Under the pieces are notes generated by a model, which was not told the origin of the DNA, made no database searches, and worked only from the letters and a program-made list of their open reading frames with translations. From NCBI GenBank assembly GCA_911728435.2, contig OU452201.1:21576001-21640000 (forward strand): a DNA stretch of 64,000 bases, given 5' to 3'. Source of the stretch: Apoderus coryli. Lineage: Eukaryota; Arthropoda; Insecta; Coleoptera; Attelabidae. Shown here one piece after another: positions 11,851 to 24,300 of this stretch. Position 1 is the first letter of the stretch. Every line of letters starts with the position of its first letter. The position numbers and the translations under genes were made by a program.

Positions 11851-13490
11851 ACCCTGTCCATAATATATATAACCATATCATATATTGATACATTTCTCGG
11901 CCGGTGGTCCCATACATTGTGTGAACAGCTGCATATTATTGTTTTTATCTTTTCAAATACATGTTTATTAGCCTATAACCTCAAATAAGCTGTCAACTAC
12001 AAATCTTCTCTTCTTCATCTCACAATAAAGCTTACTTCCAACATATATAACATTTCTTTCCTAGCTCTTTCCATAAGAGTATTGTCCAATTATATACCAA
12101 ATCTATTCACATTTCAAACTCTTAATTTTCACATACACCGAACATCATTTTTAAAAAACACTATGAACGATCTTTGACTTCCTAGCCATCTGTCTCACCA
12201 AATAATGAAAAATTTCACACCTACCTGTCATAAATTTGCTACCTCTCTTACTGCTATTTGTCAACACTTAATACATAATACGCAACTCATAGAGTTGACA
12301 TCGAATATTAAGAAAAGTATAAGTTCGATTTTTAGAGTGTTAAATTCCGAAATCATCTATTTGAAATTATAAATAAAAAGAAAACTAACAATACATATAT
12401 AGTATGCTAGTTTTTCACTTCTAATATTAATTTAAACAATGTAGATTTCTTTCTTTTAATTTCAAAAAATTTTTGTTTTTATTTTATTGTGTGACAAACA
12501 TTTTTCCACAAAATGGTGAGACACAATGTAACAAATAATTATCAATTTATATCTAACCATATTTATATACCTTTCAGAGTGTGTTTATGTTTAAATCCTC
12601 AATTATATAAATTAACAGCAAGATTCATTAATGCCACTGTAGACTGAAGTTTGAATCTGCGCATTCTGAAACATGTTTGGCACTATAACCATTATATTCC
12701 GATCTTTGGTTTGAACAGATATAAGTATATAAAGTATTTTGTGGAACAGACGTCTTTCATTTGGAATATATCCCGGTCCTCTCTGATATGGATTACTACA
12801 AAAAAAATATATAATATTCAATGTTTTAGTTTTTGTTGTTTTCTTTCAATGTGCTATTAACTCGAAATATTCCTTTCAAAATGAAAAAAGTTAAACGGGC
12901 CCATTTTAATAATCGTGTACCCTTTACATAGTCTAGTTTCATGTTTTCACTCAGTATTCGTTTACCAATATTACGGCTGCACATATTAAAGAGCGTGTTG
13001 GAAACTTTCTCTCTTCGCGGTTCGAGTTGAGAACGACATGAATTGAGGTCAGGATTTAGTAGTTGCTAATTAAGGACCTCCTTTGTATTCGAGAAATGCC
13101 GCACTTTGAGAGACGCATAAGACTATTGTTGATATAGTTCTTAGGAGTATGGCGTGACTGCAAAAGTTTAATGTACCTAACTTGAAGTTGGTTAGTATAT
13201 AAAGTAGCTACTTTATTTTGCTTCATAAGCTTTGAATGCAGTAAAAAGTATAATGTTTAAATTATTACAGTGGTTTAAGTGGTAGTAATTAAAAAATATG
13301 TGACATGGAACAGAAAAATATATTTAGGATTTATCTTTACGTCACATAATACAATATACACATAAACAATTAAATTGTGAATTATTTTTTGTTAATAAAT
13401 AATAATTTAATGAAATTTTATTTTATCACAAAATATTATTTGTATTCATTATTAACGTTATTTTTATGTTTTTAACCGAACCGGAAAGAT
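11850..13490. other. AT-rich DNA, no feature seen
   Basis: No supported gene. Small overlapping frames near 12612-12860 on both strands look like chance. Confidence 0.4.
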
Positions 13491-13494
13491 TGGT

Positions 13495-13880
13495 TTATAA
13501 TAACATCATTTTACTATCCTGCACAGGGAAAGACGATTAAGACCATTTCAAGATGGAACTCTGTCTGTCTGTGTGTGTCTGTATTTCTTTTTCCACGATA
13601 AAGCCTAAATGCTTTAACCAATTGAGCTGAATTTTGGTGTATGAGTTTGAGGGAGTCCTAGGATGAACCCATCAGTTTTGGGTTGAAATCGCTTCAGCCC
13701 TGTGATACGGGTGGGCACAACCGAATTGTCAAATAGGAATGATGCAGCATTTTTTTTATCTTCTTTACATCGATAGGATACTTTTGATATTTGTCCCCAT
13801 AATTCTCGAGGGAAATTGCGTTTAACATTTCACCAGTTAGGTAGTTGGAAGCTACAATTCTTATTAGAATATAATAAATT
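13495..13880 (+). repeat. dispersed repeat A, copy 1
   Basis: It contains GACGATTAAGACCATTTC, a (GTCT)n run, 'GTATGAGTTTG' and 'CCAGTTAGGTAGTT'. The reverse complement of the same ordered series lies at 59660-60010. The copies are diverged but collinear. Family not recognised. Confidence 0.7.
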
Positions 13881-13883
13881 TGA

Positions 13884-13958
13884 TAAAGGGTTTTTGGCGC
13901 CATTGATAGAACGTTCGCTTCGCATGAGGAAGGTCCTGGGTTCGAATCCCAGCTCTGG
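13884..13958 (+). repeat. tRNA-like segment (tRNA-derived SINE head or tRNA pseudogene)
   Basis: A good B box, GGTTCGAATCC, sits inside a perfect T arm CTGGG/CCCAG. A plausible A box starts TGGCGCCATTGATAG about 45 bp upstream. An anticodon-like arm lies between them with loop TTCGCAT. The two acceptor strands do not pair, which argues against a working tRNA gene. Confidence 0.5.
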
Positions 13959-13959
13959 C

Positions 13960-14930
13960 AATATTGTTTTTCTAGTTTTTGAATAAAGTAGCTTGTTACG
14001 TTTTCAAAAGACTTTGTTTTATAACATTGTTACTGTTGGATTCGTCAAGGCATACTCTTGGAAGCGCATAGGGGAAGTCAAAAGAACCTAAGTACCCAGC
14101 GACTTAAACTTAACTTTTGAATGATGTGGCATAATTAATTGAAATTTTTATTTTATGTACCTACGCCATCAAGGCTCGTAAAATCATTTCACAGTGGATG
14201 TTAGCTGAACACTGATTTTTTAATGTTTTCGTAGTTGCCCTATAAAAAGATACATACTCTACATTTGTTTTAGGAAAACCACACAACCAACCAATTTTGG
14301 AAAAAATAAAATAAACTATAAACTAGTATCTGTGTAACAATTGAAATAATCTGAGTTTCCCTTCTCTTTCTTGTAAAGTAAACTCAACAATTATTCTATA
14401 ATTGTCCAGAAATTATTTTACAAATATTTAAACAAATACAAGCGCTATTATTGTTTTCTGGATGAAGAAAAGTAAGCTTAAGTATTGCTTCTTTTAATGT
14501 GGATAACCAGTTATTAATATTAATGATTTATAATAAATATAGCAGTATTTGACTCTATATTAGTTATAGCAATATTAAAAACAGTGGGGAAAAGTAACTT
14601 CACGGCCCTGAATGCGGAAAAGTGCAATTTACTGCACGCTGGAGGAAAATATTCTTGAAACATCGTGAGCAAGATCACAAGGATTTTCAGATCTTTGACA
14701 TATTTCATTGGTATTTCCTCGAAGATAGACTTTTCCCCCGTAGAACGTGTCAACTGTTGTTGTTTTGGTCAGTGAGATTTTTAACGTGTTGTGTTAGTTT
14801 TAGAATTAAGTTTTTCATGTACCTACAAGTGCCTTAAATTTTGTTGACTTTGTATGCTATTAGTTGAATGACCAATTTTTGTTTATTCTATCCTTGTGTG
14901 TTTCTTATTTTAGATTAATCTCCTCTGTTG
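13960..14930. other. AT-rich DNA, no feature seen
   Basis: Nothing supported. At 14935-14959 there is a degenerate hammerhead-like string GGATGA...GGCGAAAC with a weak helix. Confidence 0.35.
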
Positions 14931-15214
14931 ATTCGGATGATGCTCGTGTAAGGCGAAACATGTGATCTTAGTTATACAGGTGGAGATTTTAAATTGTATT
15001 AAATAAGGTTTTTGCGGTATCAATAATTATTTATCAAAATTCCTAATTAATTTAGATTTCTATTTTGCTATGAGAACTAACAACACGTTGGAACTAATAT
15101 TTCGTATTATTTCCTAAATTATGATTGGCGGCTCAAAGTTTTTAAACACACGCTACTGTTTTTTTTTTGTTAATTCAGATTTTAAAAATATACTGCCTAC
15201 AAGTTTATTGTAGT

Positions 15215-15345
15215 TATTGGTATTTTGAAATTTTTTTATTTTATTTTTTTTTATTATTTTTTTTTGCAATATTACTTTTTTTTTGCTGAATTTTTTTTTT
15301 AATATTTTTTTTTAGATTTTACTTTTTTTTTAATTTTTGTTTACC
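15215..15345. repeat. T-rich low-complexity tract
   Basis: Long runs of T broken by single A, G or C bases over about 130 bp. On the minus strand this could be an eroded poly(A)-type tail, but no element can be attached to it. Confidence 0.8.
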
Positions 15346-15374
15346 ACCCTCAATGAATTTTGTCATAGATAAGA

Positions 15375-15765
15375 CTACCACAAGACGACTTGGAAATCCC
15401 AAAAGGATTTTTTGTTTCACAAATATCAAACGTGACACTTCTTACTCACTCTAATCCTCAACCAAAACGAGTTCCAGGCCGTGTAGATCTCCTCCGAAGC
15501 CAAGCAAGTGTAAAATATACCATGTGTTTTTCATACACTTAAATATTCAGGTCAGGTCGTGGGTTACTTTTGGTGAGGCTCCTTTGAAGGGAAACATTTT
15601 TAAAATAGTTCCCAAATCGTCAATTATTTCGTAAAAGTAATGTCATTAGAAGAGAAAAAAGATGTGTGTGCTTTTCTTATGGACATCTACTCGGCTAAAC
15701 AACATACTAAGTTGCGAGGTCCAACATATGCTCAGCTGTCAGACTTTTTTTAAAATTTCAGCACA
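15375..15765 (+). repeat. dispersed repeat X, copy 1
   Basis: It shares an ordered series with 48880-49215 in the same orientation: GTGTAAAATAT, GTTACTTTTG-like, GAAACATTTTT, AATAGTKCCCAAAT, GATGTGTGTG and CTAAACAACATACTAA. It also matches 60885-61065 in reverse. Family not recognised. Confidence 0.7.
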
Positions 15766-16077
15766 AACATATTCGAGCACATTTTCCTCAACAAATCCAC
15801 ACATTACGCACATGGAACATGATTAGATACTTGATTTTCCAACAAATTTAATTTATAATATAACAAATATTGAATTATTATTACATCTTAAAAAAACTTC
15901 TAATTTATGCTCATTTTCATTTTAATACTATTCACAAGAACTAAATCTGTCAGAATTGTTGTTAAATGACAGAAGTTGACACATTTCGCATTCGAATATT
16001 GATTGTTTACTGTCCTCACCATCTAGGGTCTGTGCGTCTGTATTTAAAGAGAATTTTATAAAACCAACCAAGGCATA

Positions 16078-16140
16078 CCTATTGGCCAATTGTGCTAACG
16101 TTGCGTAAGGTTGCGAGTTCAAAACTGGGCCGTGGAACTT
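16078..16140 (+). repeat. degenerate tRNA-like segment
   Basis: An A-box-like TGGCCAATTGTG and a B-box-like GAGTTCAAAAC lie about 40 bp apart with T-arm-like flanks. Too degraded for a gene; possibly a SINE head. Confidence 0.25.
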
Positions 16141-16199
16141 TTTTTTATTTTTATTGGAATTGTACCCGATCTCCACATATTGCTACTCGACATGTTTAC

Positions 16200-17430
16200 T
16201 AAATTCTATTTAGCTGATATTTCGTTAATTGTATACTGTCATGATCTGATTTTACGGTTATGATATCGCGTGGAAAGTTTCAAACATTTTGATATATACC
16301 ACGAGGCCAAATAATTGTGCGAAATGTATAAAAAAATTGTAAAATATTAGTATTTGGAGTGACGAATGTTATTGTAAACCAAACTGAAGACCTAACGGAT
16401 ACGTTTAATTGAACGCCCATACTCAAATGGGCAACTTTCTGTCACTAATAGAGTTGCAAGAAATGTATCGATATATTGGATTCGATCTCAATTTCTTCTT
16501 AAGGCCTGAACTATTCCTTGAGGACTGCAACTGAGTCTATTGGCCGCTTGATGTCACAAGAAAACAACAATATTTTTTGTACAGAATTTAAAAAACGCAA
16601 ACTCATAATAGTGTTATGACATCGTGATTATCTTTTTTAGTTATTTCATTAAATTTGTTTTGAACAAAAATCACAGCTTGTTTGAAAGAAAATATAGCAT
16701 TGCAAACAAATTTAATAAAGTCCTTTATTATCAATAAAATGCAACACAAACTAGAAAAAGCTGGCAAACAACACAAACAACTCCATTTATTACTCGGAAT
16801 TTCCAACTCACGAAAAATATCTTTGTTTATCACTGCGAATGCCAGACTGAAACAATAATAGAAAACGGGAACATACTTTACCTATCATTTCTATTTGCAT
16901 TGTTGTACTGTGCGTGTTTCATCAATCTTTGATTTTTAATTTGGTAAATACAAGATCCTAGGTCAAGTTTATCTGCACTCGGTTTTCCATCTAGAAAGTT
17001 GCATTTTGTAAAACAAAAGCACATAAAAAAGTTGGAAAAGACCGCGATATTGAAGTGGCGTTTTTGTGTATTTGCTGACATAATGCTTTGAAGTTCTTTA
17101 ATTAAAACTTTTCGGGTCGCATTGTAATGATTTAGCAAGTTTTTTTGTTGTATATTTGTGGCTGTGCCATAGTATTCTACGAGTATATTTGAGAAGTTTT
17201 AGAGAAGCGCGGATCGAAAAAATCGAAAAACGGTTACATTTAAAGTATTGAGTTATATTTATTTAGCTCTAGATGCTTAAGACGCAAAGTAATAGGGTTT
17301 GTATTTGTATCTGTGGACTGAAAATAGGGTAAAAGAGAAATAATTATAAAAATAAAAATTATTGCTATTGACCTTACTTTTGAAAATATAAACTTGTATA
17401 TCTATATCAAATTTCTTATAATATACAGGG
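16200..17430. other. AT-rich DNA, no feature seen
   Basis: No supported feature. Confidence 0.4.
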
Positions 17431-17431
17431 T

Positions 17432-17998
17432 GATTCGTAACCTATACGCATAAACTTGGGAAGTTATAGCTGCTGTCAAATAATGACTTGTTTTTATAGA
17501 AACTAAGAAGTTAAGAAGTCAGAACCATATGTTTGGTATTTCTAGCAGTCATCATCAGCATTCACTCGCTAACGAGTATGAATTACTCCAACTCAGGGAT
17601 TTCTGTTGTGAACCCTAAAATCCTTCAGCAACAAATTTTGTCACTAAACTGACACACCGAATCACCACTATTTACCTGCTGTTGTAGGTGAGCTGCCCCT
17701 TCGATTCGTTCTCCCTCCTTTCGATGCTGTCTCTTCGCATACCCATTTCCTCAAAAAGTAACAATGAGAAAGTGCTCTTAATTTTTTATATCTGTAAAAA
17801 TAATTTCAGAAATAAATAAAAACTAAAATCACAAAAAATCGTTTTTTCCAAAATTCTCGAAAATTGCTAAAGTTAATTTACTTTTGAAAACACCATTTAA
17901 AAGGTGTTCAAATTGTATAACTTTTGTCTAATTTACCCGACCTTGTAACACCTACCGTTTCCAAGAATCCAATGCTATTATCTTGGACACTGTATATT
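17432..17998. mobile_element. possible mariner-type MITE
   Basis: The left end is TATACAGGGTGATTC and the right end is CTTGGACACTGTATA, an imperfect inverted counterpart. There is no coding content. Dispersed repeat Z lies inside at 17548-17617. Confidence 0.35.
17548..17617 (+). repeat. dispersed repeat Z, copy 1
   Basis: About 70 bp nearly identical to 51120-51195, including GCATTCACTCGCTAACGAGT and CTCAGGGATTTCTGTTGTGA. Confidence 0.75.
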
Positions 17999-18744
17999 TT
18001 ATTTTTATATATTTTATCTTCTAACGGAGAAATTCAACATAATCAGTTATTAAAATGGTACTCTTTGTTAAAGTTTTATATTTTTCAAATATATAGTATC
18101 TTTGGGCAGTTTCCAGTTTAATATAAGCGTGTTATGTATGCACAAATTTAAATACATTTTAAAGCTTGTATAATATTCGAATTTTTATTAAAAATTCAAT
18201 TTGTGCTTAAGTTTCCCGTAGCGAGCTTTAATATTTATTGTTTCAATTTTAACGAAAGCAAGGAAAAATCCTAGCGTTAAATCTGCAGTGCTTCTTTTTT
18301 GCTTTCTCTATGGCGCTGTAGCCGTAGAAACAAACGACTTAGATTAGCATTGTAAAAAACAACAATGTAAAAAAAAATAATTGAAGAAACAATGATGCGA
18401 TAGTTTTACAAATTATTATCTTTTCTAATATCTGATACATAATTCGTAACTTAAAATAGCTGTAATATCAAAAATATCAATTTTTTGTGGATATTTTTTG
18501 GTGGGCACTAAGTAAGTAGTAGTATAACCCTGATATAATTTTTTTTTGAAATTTACTTAAAACTGGAAAAATGGGATCTATTGATGTTTTAGAGACGTGT
18601 AACTCAATTTTGAGTCAATAAGTTTATATAGTCTGGAATATATGAGGCGTCCTTTTAAAAGGACAGTAGGGTTTTATATTACTTATAGTTTGAAGGAATG
18701 CGATAAGATAGACAACCTCTGAACTGTTTTATTATTGTAAAAAT

Positions 18745-18960
18745 ATAATAATAATAATGGTCTTTATTGATCAGCAAAATACACAAATTGATCATACAGA
18801 GACATTTTTGGAACCTATGCCGATCAAGAGGCGAAGTTTAGCAATTTGAATAGTGGTGGATTCTTAGGGTATAAGGACTTTGAAAAATGCTAATAGCTTT
18901 CATTCATTTAAGCGACGTTTCGCCATATATTTACTGACTTCTTCAGGCTCTCTGAATAAG
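18745..18960 (-). repeat. 3' end of a minus-strand retroelement with Penelope-type motif
   Basis: (TAA)n followed by GGTCTTTATTGAT reads on the minus strand as an AATAAAG-type 3' end with a short-repeat tail. Further in, the minus strand has CTGAAGA (18940-18946) and GAAAC (18917-18921), a hammerhead-like pair with a poor helix. The two parts may be unrelated. Confidence 0.35.
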
Positions 18961-18965
18961 GTTAA

Positions 18966-19004
18966 AGCTAGACATTTGATTGTGACATGAATCAAATGTC
19001 TAGT
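18966..19004. repeat. short perfect hairpin
   Basis: CTAGACATTTGATT pairs with AATCAAATGTCTAG around an 8-base loop. Function unknown. Confidence 0.6.
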
Positions 19005-20780
19005 TTTAAATTTGCTATTTTCAAACTGAACCTACCTATATGTTAATTATTAAAATAGACACATACATTGTGGTAATTAAAAGAAAAATAATCTTTTTCT
19101 ACGATTGTCTTTAAATGCCTTTATGTATATTCAATTATACTTTGAAAATGTAGTTGTTTTTTATTTCCCGCCCACTGTTTCCAGCAACTAGTGGGAAATA
19201 TTTAAAAATGAACGGGTGAATTTCCTGGTAATGACAAAAGTAGCACCGGTTATGAAAAATCACCATAGCAACGAAGATAATACAATTAAACTAAATTGAC
19301 AGTTTATTATTATTACTAAATTATTTCTATGACAATAAGTGGTAATGATCGTGAATACAGTTTAACATTATCTACGCAATTTAATACTTTTAACTCATCG
19401 TATTTAGGGTTACGCCAACAAGGCGAGTATAGGTAAGGTAAAAAGTAAGGTAAAATAAATATTTTCCAAAAAATTATGATGTTTAATTTATTCAAAATCA
19501 GTAAAACAGTCGTAGAAAAAGTACAGTGTGAAACTCACATGAAATGACCATTTCCTTCTAGTATGATTTGCAGCACTCTAACTTTATGAGAGTTCTGAGC
19601 GCAGTTTCTAATGTGCGACACATTTCACGAATTGGGCATTTAAGTTGACCCTCAAGGTCCCAAGACTAAACTGGACCAGATTTTTTTCTGTGTTGCTATT
19701 TAAAAGGGCACATTTTTGCAACTCGTCCAGAAAACATCCCAGAACTCAAAGTCCGAATTGCCGGCGCCTAAATCAGGTTTTGGTTCTATGTGTATCGTGT
19801 CATGAATTGTTTATACATATTTGATGCAATTGATGCAATAATATACCTCACACATTCAATCCATGACTAACACTTTTGTAAAATTTTTGAACCATCTGTT
19901 GTGTCGTGTATAATTTTAACCAGTGAATATTTTATTGCTGACACTTTTTTTATTGTTTCAGAAAATGGATCCAAAGTACACATGTTGGAGATAAAGGTAG
20001 GTTCAAGTGTACCAGTAACCAAAACTAAATCTGCCTAAGAATCACATCATGCAACTCCCTTCAGAATTGATACTATTATGGGCTTCTATACTTTGAGTTA
20101 GATAATATTACATTTGTTGACTATATTATCTGATAAAAATTTGTAACTTTGGTTCATAGTCCAAAAGCCAAAACAGGCAAAAGTGCTTTTAAAGTTTAGA
20201 TATGTTTGAATATATTAGGCGGTTTTGAATAACTGACGTTTTTTAAAAGGATGCTTACCATACTCTGAATTCTTACTACTAAACGTGGATATGCATTCAA
20301 TATTGTATTTTAATTATGGGCCTATTATAAAGAGATATAATAATTAAAATAGCATTATGTTAAAAATATGACAGAAGGAAAATTAATTAATTATGAGAAT
20401 AAACCAAAAACTTATCTTCGTCTTACAAATTATTATCTTTATCTAAAATCCTATTGTTTTCAAGCATGCTAATTATATAATCATTTTTCGGTAAAATATT
20501 TTGGCCAAAGTATCTTCCAAACAACGGAATCTTACTGAAAACAATATTATTCTATTTAATACCCCAATAACCGTTTTTTTTATACATCCAAAAAGTGTAT
20601 CTTGATCGAGGGAAACTCAATTGTCTTCACCATTGAAATTTAGCGTATGACTGATATAATAATTAGGGTTCGTTTTGTAAAGTATGGCCTTCAAACTGCT
20701 CAAGATTAAATAATGTCTATGATGTTGAGGTAGAGAATATAGATTTTTGTTGTAAATGATGATGATGGTCTTACACACAT
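19005..20780. other. AT-rich DNA, no feature seen
   Basis: No supported coding or RNA feature. Confidence 0.4.
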
Positions 20781-20789
20781 TGTAGAGAT

Positions 20790-21005
20790 TCAAGTGCTCT
20801 ATCGTTTGATATGTAACCTTGGTACTTTCTAGTAACGCTGAAAAAAAAATATGATTTTTTTTACTTTGACAGTCCGCGATTTTAAAATTAACTTTCCGAT
20901 TTCAATCGCCAACGAAGTCAAGCGTCGCATTGACCTTGCCGATTTTTAAATCAAATCTTGTTTCGATTGATCCAAAAAGGCGGCCTCGAACGTGCTTGAG
21001 AAAAA
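20790..21005 (+). repeat. dispersed repeat Y, copy 1
   Basis: It contains GTGCTCTATCGTTTGATATG, 'GATTTCAATCGCCAACGA' and 'GCGGCCTCGAACGTGC'. The inverted, diverged counterpart is at 60180-60425. The errantivirus lies about 150 bp downstream. Confidence 0.7.
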
Positions 21006-21157
21006 AAAAAGCAAAACATCAAAGTAGACCCAGGATTTTGATATTTTGAATAGTTAGTTTTTCATTGAGAATAATTTTTCCTAATATCATTTTGTCGTAA
21101 CTTCAACAAGATAATGTTGATTCTCAGCATGCTTAATTTCGAGAATATTTTGGCGTG

Positions 21158-21363
21158 AATTAATTTTCTTAGCCCGGAGTTTCCCTTTTTAAAAAACTTT
21201 ATTTTCAAAATACAAAATTACAATATTTCTGGTTTATATTAACAAATAAAATTATTATAACTGAACTTGAAAAATAGCGTCTTCTTCCTATATATAATGT
21301 TTACTGCGGTGTCATTTGATCTCGCTTGGTCAGCATTTATACGGAGTGGACCATCATATAACT
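21158..21363 (-). repeat. 3' LTR
   Basis: 206 bp, identical by eye to 26974-27179. On the minus strand it carries a TATATATA box (21289-21296), a TCAGTT initiator-like motif downstream of it and AATAAA (21198-21203). Confidence 0.92.
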
Positions 21364-21374
21364 CCTCCCTCCTT
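21364..21374 (-). promoter_or_regulatory. polypurine tract
   Basis: The minus strand reads AAGGAGGGAGG directly before the 3' LTR, the expected place for the plus-strand primer. Confidence 0.85.
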
Positions 21375-21383
21375 AGAATAAAA

Positions 21384-24300
21384 CTACGCCTGGTTTAGGG
21401 GTAGTTGGATATGTTGGTATGTCTGAGTTTCCAAGTTGGTCTTCTTTCCATTGAGTTTTCGTCCTATAATGCACTTATATACCATATATGAGCATATTCC
21501 AAACACTAACATATAGATCAAAATTGTCCATAGACTCGGAAATTTTGAAATGCTGTCAAAAATTGTATATGGCTGATTTTTCATGATTTTATTTTGTAAC
21601 TCGTGTAGACTGTCTAAATTTATCTCTTGCAGATGGATACTTAAATTAAGGAGTGGAAGGTACTCTTTGGTTTCGTTAAAATCTGGGAAAATGATTGGCT
21701 GTTGACTGGAATTGGTTTCCTTTTGGTTATTGATTATTATTTTATCTTCGGTCTTTATTTGGCACCCAGTTGGTATTGTCGTTAAGTAACTTCCTAGTAA
21801 CCTTTGGTTTTCTTCTTGAAAAGGGCATTTTAATTGTACAATAGTTTCCTTTGGTAGTACTAAAATCCATTTATCTGATTGGTCTAGTCGATTTATGATT
21901 GGTTTTGTTGCTGTGATATATGTTTGTTGACAGGTGGGGGTGTTTTTGGTCGATCCTAGTAGTTGTACTTCACAAGGGCTGTTTTCTTCGATTTCTTTCA
22001 GCATTGGTTTGTAGCAGAGGAAAGTTTGTGGACGTACGATTGTACAAGGCGTTCCAAAATGTGAATAGTGTAACTGACTTTTTACTAGATATGTATTACG
22101 CGGAATGACTACCTTAAACAGACTCTGATGTTTGACTGGTAGAGAATATAAATGGTAATAGTCGAATTTATTTGGGTATGTTACAGGAATGTGTAATAAA
22201 AAAGTGATTTTATTTTTATAAATAAAGCAATCTATTTCAATGAGTTTTTCGAACAAAAATATGTTTTCTAAGTTAATAGGTAAAGGCAATGAATTAGGAC
22301 CTACAATGTGTTCCAACTTCTTTAGTTCGGTTAAAAGGTTATTTGTTTTAATTATGCTAGGGTGCATAGTTTTGAGTCTAGCAAAAGTTATTGAATTTTC
22401 TAAGTCTTGGAGCATAGAGTCAATTATTTCATAGAAACTGATTATTTGATTGATAATGTCTTTAATAAAATTATAGTTTTCGGGAATTGTAGTTCTTTGC
22501 ACAATTAGCCCAATTTGATTAATTCTTTTTTCTATTAGCTTTTCATTTTGATTAATTTGTTGAACAGTATTGTTGAAATTCTGGATTATGCTTGTTGAAA
22601 TTGAATTCTGGTTTTTGATAATTGTTGCCAAGTTATTTTGATTGGTTTCTAAATTATTGATGAGTTTTTCGTAGCGTTCGCCATCCGACGCATCGAGGTT
22701 ACCAGTTATGAGTTTGAAAACTGAGCCTGCTGCATTAATAAGTCCTCTTTTGGTCCTTTGGGGGTGAGGTATCAAATTTTTGATTTTGGTTTCAACTCTT
22801 TCTTGAATTAAATTAAGAATTTTTATATAGTTAGATGTTTCGTTAAAATATTCATTATGTTTATTTAAAGAATTGGTTATGTTTTTGGTTCTGAAATGTA
22901 ATTTGTTAACCTCCGTTATAATGGGATTTAAGTCGAAGTAATGTATTAGAGTAAAGGTGTATTGTACGTGTTTTGCTTGTCCAAGTTTAAGAGGTAGTAT
23001 GCCAGGGTTATCGTCCAGTTGCCTAAGTACTATTTTGTCTTCTGCGTAAATTGTGGCGGCGAGCCTGAAATAAAATTTTGGTTTTTTGTCAAAGCTGTAT
23101 GTTTGCCTGAGGGGGCGTTTTAAATTGTCCATATGAACTTTAGTTTGTGATTCTGTAGAAACGGTTTTACGGTTTTCATTTACTGAGAGGATTTTGGTGG
23201 GTTTTAGGAATTTGTCTGTAAGTTTTTGTCTTATGTGTTTCTTAGGGTAGACTTTTTGGTTTTCTGTGAAAATATCGGGTTTATCTCGGTTTTCGTTAAT
23301 TTTAGAAATAACCTTCTCTTTATTTCCAATTAGTTTTTCATTTATATTAGAGTATAAAAGACGAGCCTTTTCTTTGTGATTATTAATATAGTCAGTTGGT
23401 AACATTTGGTCTAATTTTATATCGAATGGATCATTATCAGAAATATGGCCGTTAATAACGTCTATAGGTTTAAATTTCGTAACAGAATGTATTGAGTTAT
23501 TATATGCTAAAATGGCGTAAACCATTTTTTGACTTATTGGAGATTTTGAAAACTCTTGATTATTAAGGAGGCGAATGTGTTCGCTTAAAGTGGAATGGAG
23601 TCTTTCAACTTGCCCGTTAGATTGTGAGTGATACGGAGAGCAAAAATGAATTTTAATTTTATGGAGGTTTAGCATTTCAGTTACAACCGTATTTTTGAAT
23701 TCAGTTCCATTATCTAATATAATTTGTTCTGGGACACTATGATGAGAAAAGAAAATTAATAGTTTGTCAACAATTTCTGAAGCTGCAAGTGACTGAAGGC
23801 CATATGCTTGCGCATATTTTGAAAAGCTGTCGATTATTGTAAGGAATTTGGTTTTTTCTAAAGTGTATACGTCTATATGAATTATTTGAAAAGGACGGGA
23901 AGCAGTAGGTGTGACGTTCATTTGCATATTTATAGGGTGACGTTCGTATTTACTTCTTTGACAAATTTCACAATTGTTTATATAGGTTTGTACAGAGTCT
24001 TTTTGGTTTGGCCAATAATATTTTTGTTTAATTCTTTCGAGGGTTTCGTCGATGCCTCTATGATTATTTTTTGATTCATGATACATTTTTATGATGTCAC
24101 AAATTTCAGTTTTATCGGTAACGTCTATTAATTTCTTTAAACAACGTCTTAACTTTAGTGAAGGCCATTTGAATGTTTTTCTTATAACTTCGCAAAATGG
24201 TTCGTAAATATCTGATTTTTCAAAATAAAGGTAATATTGCTTATCAGGCACGATAATTTCTTTAAATGTATTTAAAATATCGACATCAAAATTACTTTTG

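Noticed and set aside
13884..13958. Functional tRNA gene
   Set aside because: The acceptor stem strands do not pair, so it is annotated only as tRNA-like.
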